A DNA stretch of 64,000 nucleotides from Tetracentron sinense. Taxonomy: Eukaryota > Streptophyta > Magnoliopsida > Trochodendrales > Trochodendraceae. The position numbers were made by a program, and so were the translations under genes. The number at the start of each line of letters is the position of its first letter. Within the stretch, counting starts at the first letter, position 1. This document shows positions 1 through 10,780 of the stretch, one piece after another. The DNA is taken from NCBI GenBank assembly GCA_015143295.1, contig CM026557.1, positions 23,655,760-23,719,759 of the forward strand, read 5' to 3'. The notes below the pieces were generated by a model. It saw only the letters and a program-made list of their open reading frames with translations, was not told where the DNA came from and ran no database searches.

Positions 1-1150
1 TAGTGAAGTGTATACACAACTGTTTTGATGAATAATTTTATATTCAGCAGTAAGCTCTAAGTGATCCCTCAAGGCATTCGCGACCATGATAAGAGCGAAA
101 TATCTTAACATTCTTGTTAAATTGAGTTTTGATCATATTATGAAATGTGCGAATAGTTTAGACACCTCATCTCCAGTTTTCAACATATACAACCAAGTGT
201 AGCGGGAATAATCATCAATAAACGAAATAAAATATCAAAATCCAAACAAGGATAGAGTGGGAGAGGGTCCCCATACATCTGAATGCACAATTTCGAACAG
301 AAATGAACTTCTTTTAGTACTGGGAGGAAAGGAAACACGACTATGTTTTGCCAGTTCACAAGTTTCAGACTGCAAACTTTATAAATTGGCAAACACAAAC
401 GAGGAAACAAAATTTTCAATGACTGAAACGACAAGTGACCTAACCGACAATGCCAGAGAAAAATATGGTATTAATAATAGAACTATGAGACAGAAAAGCA
501 CTAGAGATAGGAGCAGGAGTCTGATCCAAGCATAGTTACCAAGTACGGATACGGGTATAATACGGCAATGATCCGTTCGGGAAGTACGGGTATTATACAG
601 CAAAAATATGGCAAAAGTACGGAATAATTAAAAAATAATTAATAATTATAAATAAATAAAAATCATGATATTAACTAATAACAATCATTTAATGTGGAAT
701 ATGCGTTTAACACGGTAAAAGAACGGCAAAAATACACGTATTGTACACATTTAGTACGTAATTTGTGTATTAAACGGGTATTAGACGGCGATACGGATAT
801 AACACGTAACACGGTAAAAGTACGGAGTTTTAAACGGCGACCCCCTCTAAAAGTATTATACGAGTACTATACGGGTATAATACAGGTGTTTGGTAACTAT
901 GGATCCAAGATGTAAAGCCCATCCATTTTACGTCAACTCCCAATCTGCCGATGTGTTACCAGATCCTGAAATACACAATGAGATAAAAAAAAAAATGTTA
1001 TACTACAACACAGATGGTCAGTTAAACTACTAACAGAAAGGAGGTTAGCAGAAACTCAGGAACATGTAATATAGATAATAATGAGAGAATAGGGGTGAGA
1101 TTGATGCTTCCTATCCCAAACACAGAAGTAAAGGAACCATTAGCTATTTT
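1..1150 (-). pseudogene. Ty1/copia pol remnant (GAG-pre-integrase and integrase)
   Basis: Read on the minus strand, this stretch translates in broken frames to a Ty1/copia polyprotein. From right to left it shows the region after the protease (KIANGS at 1137-1150, then GIGSINLTP), the GAG-pre-integrase motif (SETCELAKHSRVSFPP near 325-375), HSDVWGPSP near 260-290, and a degraded integrase core (FRSYHGRE in place of the usual FRSDNGREY, near 95-120). Stops and frameshifts make it non-functional. A hAT-like element (531-901) sits inside it, and a solo LTR (1151-2655) separates it from its protease. The rest of pol lies beyond the left edge of the window. Confidence 0.8.
531..901. mobile_element. 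hAT-like non-autonomous element rich in TACGG words
   Basis: A 371-bp element with perfect 12-bp terminal inverted repeats, CATAGTTACCAA at 531-542 and TTGGTAACTATG at 890-901. It is flanked by an exact 8-bp duplication GATCCAAG (523-530 and 902-909). The 8-bp target duplication is typical of the hAT superfamily. The interior has no coding capacity and is built from variants of short words such as TACGG, ACGGGTATAATAC and CACGGTAAAAGTACGG. It is inserted in the copia pol remnant. Confidence 0.8.
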
Positions 1151-2655
1151 TGTTGGCCAGGTAATGACCCAAAAGGGGGGGTGAATAGGGTCTATGGCAG
1201 CTTTTTAAAAAATTGAACTACAAATTCCAAAGTGCGGAATAAAATTAAATATGCAACAAGCTGAACTATAGAATATTTAAGGGAAAGAGAGAAGAGATAA
1301 GGAGAATGCAAACTCAAGATTTGTTTACGAGGTTCAGCAATCCAGCCTACTCCCCGCCTCAGCTTCCAGCCAGAGGATTCACCACGATTCCTTAATCGCA
1401 CTGGCTCCTTTACAGGTGGAGTCCAAACCTTTACAATCTCTCTTACAGGTCGAGATATTACCTTACAAGCTCTCCTTTAGGCCGAGGTGAAACCTCTCAA
1501 GAGCACAACCCTCTCTTGAAATAACTGAAGCAACAGCTTCAGTGCAAGAATCCTGGATTCTTGACTACTTTCAATAAATGAGTTTTTGGATTAAAAAACC
1601 GAAGAGAAAGCTCCTTAAATGAGCTGAATAAGAGTGAAATACAAACTCTAATTAAGTCTCTCAAAGTAGGTAGGAGTCAAGTACGCTCAAGAGAGAATTT
1701 TTTGGGGATTTTCTAAGTATGAGAGTAAGTGAAAATCAATAGCAGTGAATAGGTGATCGATGGGAGTTATTGCTGTGATCAAGAGTTATTATATGTTCAT
1801 AAATGAACTCCTTTTATAGCATTTAATCCAATAGTGCCATTGGGGTAGCATTAAATGCTTTTAGGTCCGTTGCAAACTAGCCGTTGCAAAGATTTTTCAG
1901 TTTCAGACATGATTTCATCGACGAAGTGGAGTTCCCACTTGAGTTCGTCGCTGAATTCAAAAGATGGAATTTTAATTTTTAAAAATCCTGTAATGACTTC
2001 GTCGCCGAAGTTAACCCAACCAAAGATTTCGTCACCGAAATCAAGAAACAGAACTGAATTTGAAAATTTCTGTAATGACTTCGTCGCCGAATTCAATCTA
2101 CCCAGAGAATTCGTCGACGAATTCAGAGTAAAAATTCTGAATTCAGTCTTGGATCACACTGAAGTGATGTGATTGATTTCCTAGGTCAATTAGCTATACT
2201 CTTATCGTAATTTTATGATTAATTAGAGCTTTGGAGTGATCTTCAAAAATGTCCTAGGTTCCTATGGTCAATCTATGATTCTTGAGCTTTTCAACTTACC
2301 ATCCTTTTGAGGACATTTTACATAAATCCTATACATTCTCAGAATAAAAGGTAAATACATTTAAAAATGATGAGAGATGATCTTGGCTTGACTTGGATCT
2401 TGTGATTTTGCCTTTTGTCTTCAATGGACCTGACTTGGACTAAGGTCTTATCTTGGATTTTCATCTTGTATTCAGTGAGTTGAACTTCCTCTTGGGTAAT
2501 TTTCATCCTTTTTCATGATTGAAGTGCTATCAACTTATGTAATCTGAAATGTTCACGCACTTAAATGGTTTTATTAGTACCAAATATTTCATTGTATTAT
2601 TATGTTATTATCAAAATTAATAGGGGTACTTATGGTTGTAACCCTGAGGCTAACA
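1151..2655. mobile_element. Solo LTR, 1505 bp (family with TTCGTCGACGAA palindromes)
   Basis: It begins TGTTGGCC and ends GGCTAACA, so it has TG...CA ends with an inverted 8-mer (one mismatch). It is flanked by an exact 5-bp duplication ATTTT (1146-1150 and 2656-2660). No internal region is present, so this is a solo LTR left by LTR-LTR recombination. Removing it rejoins the minus-strand copia reading frame: protease (SASDHM-like) runs into KIANGS. Six copies of a 12-bp palindrome of the type TTCGTC[G/A][A/C/T]CGAA lie at 1914-2121. A related but 5'-truncated copy is at 10781-11922. Confidence 0.85.
1914..2121. repeat. Array of six TTCGTCGACGAA-type palindromes in the LTR
   Basis: Copies lie at 1914-1925 (TTCATCGACGAA), 1944-1955 (TTCGTCGCTGAA), 1998-2009 and 2080-2091 (TTCGTCGCCGAA), 2028-2039 (TTCGTCACCGAA) and 2110-2121 (perfect TTCGTCGACGAA). 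The sequence between copies differs, so this is not a simple tandem repeat. The role is unknown. Confidence 0.75.
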
Positions 2656-3088
2656 ATTTTCACTCTCAAAGGACTAGAGCAAGAGTTGTAAGACGAGAAA
2701 AGTGTGGACGTACCGGACATATGATCGGAGGCTCTTGAATCGATGATCCAAGGAATCCCGTGTGAGGTTAATGAAGATACTTGATGTGCAAATGCATGAG
2801 TACCTATCTGAGCAACAAAAGTGAGGGATCCAGAAGATAACTATATCTATGAAAGTAACTAACTTTAGCGCTCAAGTTCTCCTTTGGATACTGGAAGAGT
2901 GTCCTTAAAGGACTGTTGAAAATGGGGTAGTATAACAGAGGACTCCCCAAAAGAGGCAATACCAATAAAGGTATGCGTACTGATCTGCATGCTTAGATGT
3001 TCCTCCATATCACCAATCCCAAATGTACGTCTTCCTTAGGGATTAAAAAACCAAACAAGTCAATAAGCCTGATCTCTCAAACACGAAC

Positions 3089-3303
3089 AACGCCTTAACC
3101 AGAGGTCTAAATCAATTTTGATTTATACAAATCAGGAATTCACACACTTCACAACCTTCCACCAAGGTTTTCAACTTCATACAATCAAACACCAATAACG
3201 CCTCAACTAGAGGTTTAAATCAATTCTGATTTATACAAATCAGCAACCCACACACTTCACAACCTTCCACCAAGGTTTTCAACTTCATATAATCAAACAA
3301 CAT
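3089..3303. repeat. Tandem duplication, period 108 bp
   Basis: Two head-to-tail units start with AACGCC at 3089 and 3197 and differ at only a few positions. They lie within the leader of the copia element. Confidence 0.85.
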
Positions 3304-3614
3304 AGCCCAATCATAGCAAAAATAGAAGATTCAGCATGTAAACTTGAGAAAAACAATGTAGGGACTCTGAAACTCGCCCAAACTTCATGATTTGTGTTCC
3401 ATTAAGTTTCAATCACCAAAACACATTAACTTTTATCAACCAATAACGACATACAATCCGTAATAATTTGTTCTAATTGTTTGATCCAAACTGATTTTTT
3501 TAAATCAAACAACTGAATAAATCTTCATCTAGAACTTGTCATAAAAAATTTAGAAAGATTATCACAAATCCCCCAAAAAATACAGATCTTTTAAGATTTT
3601 TTTTCTTCAAAAAA

Positions 3615-3745
3615 CACTATTCACGGCACTATTCATGTCACTGTTCATCACATTGTTCACGACACTATTCATGGCACTATTCATGTCATTGTTCATCGCA
3701 CTGTTCATGGCACTATTCACAGCACTGTTCACACACACTATTCAT
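3615..3745. repeat. Degenerate 12-bp tandem repeat (CACTATTCATGG type)
   Basis: About ten imperfect units alternate CACTATTCA and CACTGTTCA with GG, GT or CG joins. They lie between the copia primer-binding site and the 108-bp duplication. Confidence 0.8.
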
Positions 3746-3805
3746 GAAAACAGCATTAAAAGAAAAAGAAAAAATGCAAGTTTTTCTTTCCGCTTTGATA
3801 CCAAG

Positions 3806-4054
3806 TAGAAAATTAGGAATAGTAGATTAGGGTTTATAAAAGAGAGAAAGAGGAGAAGAGGAAGAAGAAAGGGGAATAGAGATGAAATTAATGTCTCCAT
3901 CCCTTTAGTTATTCTTTTATATTACTAATAGGATGAAAGGACATAAAGGCCCTTAGTTACAAAAAAGACAATAGGCAATAAAACATAATATAGTAACTAG
4001 ATAATAAAGCTGTAATTGGCTTATTTAGATGGCCCATTACGACAAATATTAACC
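3806..4054 (-). mobile_element. 5' LTR of the minus-strand copia element
   Basis: Minus-strand reading runs from GGTTAATATTTGTCG to CTAATTTTCTA, just before the primer-binding site at 3791-3803. It is about 250 bp, normal for a small copia LTR. The terminal TG/CA bases are mutated on both sides, so the ends are approximate. It contains a purine-rich tract (plus-strand 3838-3885). Confidence 0.6.
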
Positions 4055-4055
4055 T

Positions 4056-4575
4056 GAGGAAGAGTAAGATGATCAGTGTAGGCGAGGTCCCGAATTTAGA
4101 GAGCACAATAGCTTGCTTAGGGTGTAAGTTGACAATCGTCCATTAGTCTTTCTGGACTTACCTTTAGGAGCCAAATTTAAATCCAAGGAGACTTGGTTGT
4201 CAGTCGTCGAAAGATTCGTATCTAGACTAGTAGGGTAGAAGGCGCAATACCTTTCAAAAGGAGGGAAATTGGCATTAATTAAAAGTACCCTTATGAATCT
4301 TCCAACATATTACCTCTCCACCTCAACTATTCTTAGAGTGCTAGCTGCTTCATTGAATCGTCTTCAAAGGAATTTCTTGTGGAATGCAAAAGAGTATATC
4401 ACCTGGTGGTTTGGGATCAGTTATGTTGCCCCCTGCATGGGGACAACCAAAACCTTAAACCGTTAGTCTACATGAACAAAGCATTGCTAGGTAATAAAGG
4501 GGTGTGGTGGTTCAAGGAAGAGAGGGAGAGTCTCTGGCGAAGAATAATAGTCGCCAAACCCGAGATCGACTAGCG
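4056..4575 (+). pseudogene. LINE ORF2 fragment (C-terminal RT region)
   Basis: Broken plus-strand frames give LINE ORF2 sequence downstream of the RT catalytic core: LALIKSTLMNLPTYYLS near 4267-4315, [15 protein letters not shown] near 4350-4395, then NLKPLVYMNKALLG and WRRIIVAK near 4450-4560. Order and spacing match plant LINEs (thumb region before the zf-RVT domain). Frameshifts occur near 4400-4440. Confidence 0.75.
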
Positions 4576-5509
4576 CGCTTCTTCTTTCCCTCTCTTCATT
4601 CTGAGTAAAGGGCGATCCCAACTATGCCAATGGAAACCGATGCCGGACAAAAACCGCCTCACCAGAAGGGCAAGAAAACCCTAGCCCGAAATATTCAGAC
4701 TAACCTGATAAAATCTGATCTGTGTGAAAATGATGAGTTATTTAGTATATATAGTTATACCAACTTAAAGCCCATACGGAGCGAGGGGATGAAAGTAACG
4801 GAGAGCTAGATGAAGAAGGAAAGGCTAACAGAGTGGGAAAAGATTTGCATGGAAAAACCATTAGTGTTCTAGGAAGATCACTACAACTAAAGATGTCGGA
4901 CAAAAACCACCTCACCAAATCACTACGACTAAAGGGATGAAGCAAAGTCTCCAACATTGAAGGCTTCACTTGCTCGCCCCTCCTTATTAATGACTCGGCC
5001 GAGATTGTCGTCCAAGCAACTAGACCAAACAAATGGATTGGCTGATCAACTTGTTTAGGTAGGATAAATGGATGTGGTCCAATGGCTAAAGCTCTGCCAG
5101 CTTCCTATAGACTGGCAGCCTCCGAGTTGTTTATGGGTGGGATGGTAGAGTTTTTCTTCACCACTAGTGGCAACGAAGTTATTGGTAATTAATAAGGGGG
5201 AAGGAAGATCTCCGCAAAAGGGGGATTATTCAGAGAGGGCTCAATGGACAACGGGGATGGAATAGTTGTTGGATAGTTAGGACATCTCATCTTTAGAGAT
5301 AAAGAAGGGCGTGAGCTTTTTGTAAGTCGTATGCCTACGTTTTTGAAACATTTCCAGTAGATTTGGTAGACGAGTTTCCCATCATAGGGCTTTCGATCTA
5401 TAGATTAAGTCATTACCAAGGAGCTAATTCATTCATAACTCAGTTGACTGCTTCTATAGATAAAGCGAAGTGTCCATGGCTCAGCATTATAGCACATAGA
5501 GCTTCGACA
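4576..5509. other. Unassigned stretch without a recognisable gene
   Basis: No clear coding homology. A short direct repeat, GATGCCGGACAAAAACCGCC near 4639 and a close variant near 4890, is followed both times by TCACCA. It may be LINE-derived, since LINE fragments flank it, but I cannot place it. Confidence 0.4.
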
Positions 5510-5600
5510 AGACTACAATGCTTTGTAAGTTAGATTCAATAGTCAAGTATACAACAGCGATAGACTTTACTTTGCAAACCAAGAACGAGGAACATGTTTC
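5510..5600 (-). pseudogene. Ty1/copia reverse transcriptase scrap
   Basis: The minus strand encodes FHQAIYGLKHVPRSWFAK, matching the copia RT motif YGLKQAPRAW. Sequence on both sides loses homology at once, so only about 30 codons remain. Confidence 0.7.
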
Positions 5601-5889
5601 AACCCATAAATTGCTTGATGGAACCGTTGTTTACAATACACTTGGGATGGGGCACATTTGCCTGCAGCAAAGATACCCAAGGGAAGCGGAAGCCTCAAAC
5701 CAACCCAAAGAAGAATATGGATCCTCAAACGATTCCCCTTCTCCCCAGGGGTCAACTTCTTAGACTTGGTAGAATCTACTTTAGTCTCTTCAGGACTATC
5801 CTTGGATTCGGGTAGTGGATTGACGGAATATAACGTTGAATTTGGAATCAGCATGATCATGATATGCAAATGCCTCAAACTCAGTTCAG

Positions 5890-6808
5890 TCGAGACTCAT
5901 GGATGACTTTGGGAACATTTTCCTCCTTGCTCTAAACAAGCATGCCTCAGTAGCTGACTGTGTCGAGAGGGTGGGTAGTGAGTCAGTTTGGTGCCTCTGA
6001 CTTAGGCGGAACCTGAATGATTGGGAAGTAGAAGACTTGCAACGCCTTTTAAGTAGATTGAGTTCCTCCCCCACTGTGAACCAGGTTAATGATTGTTGGT
6101 TGTGGTCAAAAAACGACAATGGTCGGTTTTCAATGAGATCTCTTTTACAAATCATTGATCGATTCTTTGCGCACTCTTTTCCTCATAAGACTGCTTGGTC
6201 CTCATGCGGCCCTTTCAAGGTATCTTTCTTCCTTTGGTCCGCACTTCCCAACTCTGAATAAGATTCTTACGACGGATCATTTAAAGAGCAGAGGGTGGAG
6301 TATGGTAAACCGCTGTTATTTACGCCAGATTGAGGAAAAGGCTAGATCACTTGACCTTGCACTGTCTGGTTGTCTTTGGAATCTAGGCGTTCTTCCTATC
6401 TTAGTTCGGTGTGGAGTGGGTCTTCCCTCTCTCCTTTCTGAGCTTCTTATCGGGTTGGCAATTATCGTCCCTAGTGGGAGCAAAGGAAGCTATTTGTAAA
6501 GTGCTACCTGGAGCTATCTCTTGAGGGGTTTGGAAAGAAAGAAATAGTCATGTCTTTGACAATTCCTTATCTTCCAACCCTTGTATCTTAGCTCGTATTC
6601 GTCTTATGCTTGTAGAATGGTCTTCCATTTCATAGTGGGGTGGGGAAGTGAGTGATATTTTGTTATGAGAAGATCTACTTCTATTACTTTTCCCTTTGTT
6701 TCTTATTTATGTTATTTCTATTTCTATTATTCCACTTCAGTTTATCACCCTATAAACAATTGTTTTTCCCTTTTTCGATATATGAATACACTTGATATTT
6801 AATTATCA
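5890..6808 (+). pseudogene. LINE ORF2 3' end (zf-RVT) and 3' UTR
   Basis: Plus-strand frames read LNDWEVEDLQRLLSRL (about 6010-6058), WSKNDNGRFSMRSLL (6102-6150), FKVSFFLWSALPN (6212-6250), KILTTDHLKSRGWSM, then KVLPGAIS and VWKERNSHVFDN (about 6498-6562). This is the plant LINE zf-RVT region in order. It ends in an A/T-rich tail ATTATCAAAAAA near 6800-6811. Several frameshifts and stops. Confidence 0.8.
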
Positions 6809-6811
6809 AAA

Positions 6812-7105
6812 AACCGATTAAAAAAATGCACCACCCACTTGAGAACAATATATATGTGTGTGTGGATCTTACCCATCTGAATTTTTTTATATTTCATAAA
6901 AAAACTATAACTCACCCAAAACTCATCCAATTCACTTTATTCTTGATTCAAACAATATCTAAAATGAAGATCTCTTAAAAATTACCTTTAATAACGAATT
7001 TGGGGGCTGACCGTACAGCTGTTGTAGTACGTTGGCGTCAAATGACATCAACAGCTGCCCCTCTTTCCCTTGATACCTCTATTTTGATTTAAAAGTCCCC
7101 CTAGG
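6812..7105. other. AT-rich stretch without recognisable genes
   Basis: No homology recognised. It may be the degraded leader of the element whose primer-binding site and LTR follow at 7106-7288. Confidence 0.4.
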
Positions 7106-7288
7106 CTCTGATATCAAATTGATATGTATGGAATTTGAGAAATAGGAGACTAGGGTTTAAATAATTTAGTCTTTCCTCTCATTAGGTCTTTATTCATATA
7201 ATAAATGAGTTGACACTAGTACTCTCAAGGACAGAATAGAAAGACTGATAAGTACAACGATGATAATACTCCTAACTATACATCAACA
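7106..7288 (-). mobile_element. Short LTR (169 bp) with adjacent primer-binding site
   Basis: Minus-strand reading: LTR from TGTTGATG (7288) to CATATCA (7120), followed by TTTGATATCAGAGCC (about 7104-7118), a one-mismatch variant of the copia Met-tRNA primer-binding site TGGTATCAGAGC. The LTR is very short, as in TRIM-type or small copia elements. No internal coding region is recognised to the left. Confidence 0.5.
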
Positions 7289-7421
7289 GGGAGGCCACCG
7301 CCACTTCACTATGGGGTACTCTTACCAAGTAAATTTGGTATATCCCCGCTGGAATCGATCCCAGAATCTCCCCCTTATGAGGAGCACTGACACCAATACC
7401 ACCCATCCTTGAGGGTGTCAG

Positions 7422-7712
7422 GGTGGGAGTGTACCTATCACTATTACATTGTTTATAACTATGGTTGTGACTTGTGAGCAGCTTCAACTTTACAAAATGG
7501 AAATGGGGAATGAAAGAAAAACAAGAAAGCAACAATGACATCCACACAAGAAAGTTCAAAACAAAAAAAAGGTGGGAGTGTGCCTATCACTATTACATTC
7601 TTTATAACTATGGTTGTAAGCAGATTCAACTTTACAAAAGGGAAATTGGGAGTTAGAGAAAAACAAGAAAGCAACAATGACATCTACAGATGAAGTTCAA
7701 AACAAAAAACAG
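7422..7712. repeat. Tandem duplication, period 149 bp
   Basis: Two units start GGTGGGAGTGT at 7422 and 7571. Both run through TATCACTATTACATT, the GGAAAT...AAAAACAAGAAAGC segment and GTTCAAAACAAAAAA. Identity is high apart from small indels. Confidence 0.85.
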
Positions 7713-8297
7713 AAAAAAAAAAAAAAAATCACAGTTTCCAATCTACAACACATAGTATCCAACTAAAAATGAATTCATGATTAAACAAAGGGAAGCATAC
7801 TTTTTCCATCGTGAATTACCTACTAAAAGGAAAACCCAGATTAAAAAGGAGAGAAAGAACCCTTAAAATGAAACTAAAAACCCCAGCTACTCCATGTTGA
7901 TTGTCTCCCCTGCCATCAACAATATTACCCAACTTCTATTATACTTAAAAACCATATACATTCCCTTTGAATCCTTTATGAAAGACCCTGGAGATCGAAA
8001 AAGGATAATAACTTCAAACAAAACTAAGAATTTCACTTTCTGGGTCTTAATTATAATAACAATTTAAAACGAAAAAATAAAAAATAAAGCAGCAAAGAAA
8101 ACCAATTAGCCATTAGAATTTACTATCTTCCCACAAAAAACAAAAACCCAGATTAAATTTTGAAAAAAATATACAAACTAATCCGAGCAGTTTTAATTGA
8201 ATGACAGAAAATCATGTGTATTGCACAAGCAACAGTCCTACTACTCATAAATGTGGAACAAAATCAACCAAAAAAAACGTTGAAAAATATATCATAC
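7713..8297. other. AT-rich stretch, possible intron of the candidate minus-strand gene
   Basis: No ORF or transposon protein recognised. If 8298-8537 is a first exon, this would be its intron 1. I found no convincing second exon here. Confidence 0.35.
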
Positions 8298-8537
8298 CTG
8301 GGTTTCTGTTTCTTCAATCTCCTCGTTGGTTTCTGTAGATTCTCCATAAGCCGCAAAGGGCAGAAACTTGGGGACCCGGCGCAGTGCTTTATTGGAAAAA
8401 TAGGAGACGTTTATGTGAAACGGTTTTATACATCTCTGTTTGAGAGAAAAACAAATACGTTGTGGAGTTTCCAAGGAAGTAGTGCTTATGCCCAGTGGAA
8501 ATAGGAGAAATGCTGGAGTTCTTAGGACCGTGGCCAT
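8298..8537 (-). CDS. Candidate first exon of a plastid-targeted protein (unknown)
   Basis: An 80-codon open segment begins with ATG at 8537 in good plant context (CCAATGGCC) and ends CCCAG followed by GTATGATA, a plausible splice donor at 8297. The predicted start MATVLRTPAFLLFPLG is rich in Ser/Thr, Leu and basic residues and low in acid for about 60 residues. It then becomes strongly acidic (ESTETNEEIEETETQ), the usual layout of a chloroplast transit peptide followed by a mature N-terminus. I do not recognise the protein. No second exon was found to the left before transposon sequence, so it may be a gene with a long intron, a relic, or chance. Confidence 0.4.
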
Positions 8538-8596
8538 TGGATGTGAAGAGAGAGGGAATAAGAAAGAGAACATGTAAGACTAAGAAATTACAAAGG

Positions 8597-9445
8597 AATG
8601 CTAGCCATACTCCCATAATTTAAAAAATTCCCATACTCCCCTATTTTGATTTTTTGATAATCTTAAAATAATGGGCACTTCACCTAAAGGGACATATTTG
8701 CATTTTTAGACATATTTATCAAATAGAGTATGCCTTGCATTTTTATTATTTTCTAAGGGCATGTTTTTGACATATTTACTCTTTATGTATGCATAGAAAG
8801 CCTAAACCCATTAAGGGTAATATTGGAATACATACCCAATGTGGTAAAACTTTTCAAACTATGCCTTAAACCGTAATATTTTTTGTTTAGGACAACGAAA
8901 CGGTACTTAACCCTAAAATAAAGGATAAAGCTTCTAAAACTGCCCGATCACTTGGCAACTCGAGACCAGACAAGAGGATGCGAGATTTTGGGGTGTCTAA
9001 TTTTTGAGACACCCTACTTGCTCATCCTATATAACTTTATTGGTGTTATTTTAACTAAATTAATTAAAATAACCTAAATCACGTTATTTTGAATAAATCA
9101 TACAAATTAACTAATCTAGTTAAAATAATTTGAATTACATTATTTTGCTTGAATCAACTTATTTGAGTGAATCACAAAAATTAACTGATTCAAGTAAAAC
9201 AATCTAAAACATGTTAGTTTAACTGACATTATTTAGGTTATTTAATCTAAATCACATTATTTTACATTTTACATGAAGATGGAAAAACTTTCATAGGATA
9301 AGTACTTAGGAGACAAACTTTTGAACGTCCTAAAATACCGTCAAAATGCGAATGGTCTCAAGTTGCTCTGAGATCGCACGGTCTAAGTTGGCGCATTCTA
9401 AAATAAAATAATTTTTTTGTAAGCCCACTTGTGAGGCCTACACAA
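8597..9445. repeat. AT-rich region with one MITE half and a degenerate repeat
   Basis: At 8600-8640 the sequence GCTAGCCATACTCCC resembles one arm of the GAGTGCTAGCC fold-back elements at 23605 and 42017; no matching arm was found. At 9055-9262 about four imperfect 55-60-bp units repeat TTAAAATAACCTAAATCA, TTATTTTG and AATTAACTA. No coding sequence. Confidence 0.5.
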
Positions 9446-9515
9446 GGTCATTTTTTTATTGTCAACAAGAAAGGGGTGATGGTCATTTTTTTATTGTCAA
9501 CAAAAAAGGGGTGAT
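9446..9515. repeat. Tandem duplication, period 35 bp
   Basis: GGTCATTTTTTTATTGTCAA plus the following bases up to GGGGTGAT occur twice head to tail (9446-9480, 9481-9515) with one mismatch. Confidence 0.9.
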
Positions 9516-10020
9516 GGTATGAAAATGCAAGCATGTCTATAAATTTTGTGAAATTATGTAAATAGGGAAAGGAAAAGTGTAAAGTAAATCTAAGGTGAAC
9601 CATTGAAAATGGGATTACAAGTGATTGAAAGGATCTTGATCGTATAAAGCAATATTTTAACAAGAGATGCCAAGTTAACAAGAGATGCTGCATTATTATT
9701 TGGGATTGAGTGATATCTTGTAATCGCTAGAAATAGGTAATTTTGGATTTTAAATGGTATTCGGTGTTGAGTTGGTTCAATTAATATTGATTAATATATG
9801 CTAATTAAAAGATGTTAATCAATCAATACATGTTTGGGTCTGCTTAGGGCGCTCGACATGCACATTCGTGACATGCCACTTGCATTACTCCATACACTTG
9901 TGAGCAAAGAGTTGCCCCTAGGAATTAGAAACTCTGACACAATGATAATAAAAAGGAGCCTTGGACCTCTCCCCTAACTTTAAAATATTTTCCAACATGC
10001 CTTGCTAGCAAGATTGCAAG
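9516..10020. other. No recognisable feature
   Basis: AT-rich sequence; I see no gene, transposon protein or repeat boundary. Confidence 0.4.
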
Positions 10021-10060
10021 TGATGTAGGCTATTATCAATTAATAAAATCAGCCCACAAA

Positions 10061-10440
10061 TTACAACCAAAATACAGAACAAATTGAAGTAGAAAGATGG
10101 AGAGCTTTGCTGATAACTCTTTTAATAAATATGGCATGGTAACTCATACGATAATGTGACAAATGTGGCAAAGTGACACCCGATACCAAGTCAATTAAGT
10201 GTTGGATGTCATGTATTGGTGGTAACCCATTGGATAGCTCTTCAGGTGTGACATCAAAAAACCCTTTTAAGAGTTCAACCATGCAATTCAGCACATTTTC
10301 TTCTTTCTTCCCCTACTTACTAACAGCATGGGTCACAAGGGCATAAGAAATGGATCTCTCTTTACAAGCCTCCTCAAAATGCTTTAATAAAGGAAGGCTA
10401 GGAGACCAATCTCTAAAGACTCTTGTTAGTCTCTTTCAAT
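10061..10440 (-). pseudogene. Ty3/gypsy pol fragment upstream of the RT core
   Basis: The minus strand reads LKGFFDVTPEELSNGLPP, then DIQHLIDLVSGVTLP and HYRMS. This matches the gypsy segment just before RT (EFxDVFPEELPxGLPPxRxIxHxIDLxPGxxxP). Homology stops after HYRM. To the right (10290-10440) weak linker homology continues in broken frames. Confidence 0.8.
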
Positions 10441-10780
10441 ATAGTTAATACATAATTCACCTCATCTATTACCATATATACCATATGATAAAAGAGTTAG
10501 AAGCAGCTGTCAACCAACAATCTATTTGCCAAAAATACCCTCTATAAAAAAACGTTTTTCTTTTCAGACCCGTTACCTTGCATGCAGCACTTCCCTAACC
10601 TATTTTGTTCTGATCTTTCCATACGCTTCCAACGTGTTCGTCCTCCTCTCAATGCTCCCTCTCCTTCGCCCCTTACTCAGTCGGCAACACGCAAGCGATG
10701 CCGACCGCGAAAATTGCAGCCAATGTCGATCATGAAAATCACAGACGACGTCGAATGCATACACCAGATGAGTGAGGATC
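10441..10780. other. Unassigned sequence
   Basis: No homology recognised. CT-rich around 10600-10690. Confidence 0.35.

Larger units (their letters stand above)
2656..3803 (-). pseudogene. Ty1/copia protease, leader and primer-binding site
   Basis: This is the 5' part of the minus-strand copia element. The protease active-site region reads WIIDSRASDHM near 2715-2750, where the family has DSGASDHM. The primer-binding site is at 3791-3803; its minus-strand reading TGGTATCAAAGCG matches the initiator-Met tRNA type TGGTATCAGAGC used by plant copia elements. I could not recognise gag between them. The leader instead holds a 108-bp tandem duplication (3089-3303) and an array of CACTATTCATGG-like units (3615-3745). 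Confidence 0.7.

Noticed and set aside
3599-3750. CACTATTCATGG array considered as a CRISPR-like repeat
   Set aside because: No spacers: the units are contiguous, degenerate and lie in a copia leader in a plant genome.
7340-7420. tRNA-like GGAATCGATCCCAGAATC segment
   Set aside because: No cloverleaf could be built; T-loop and acceptor stem do not pair.
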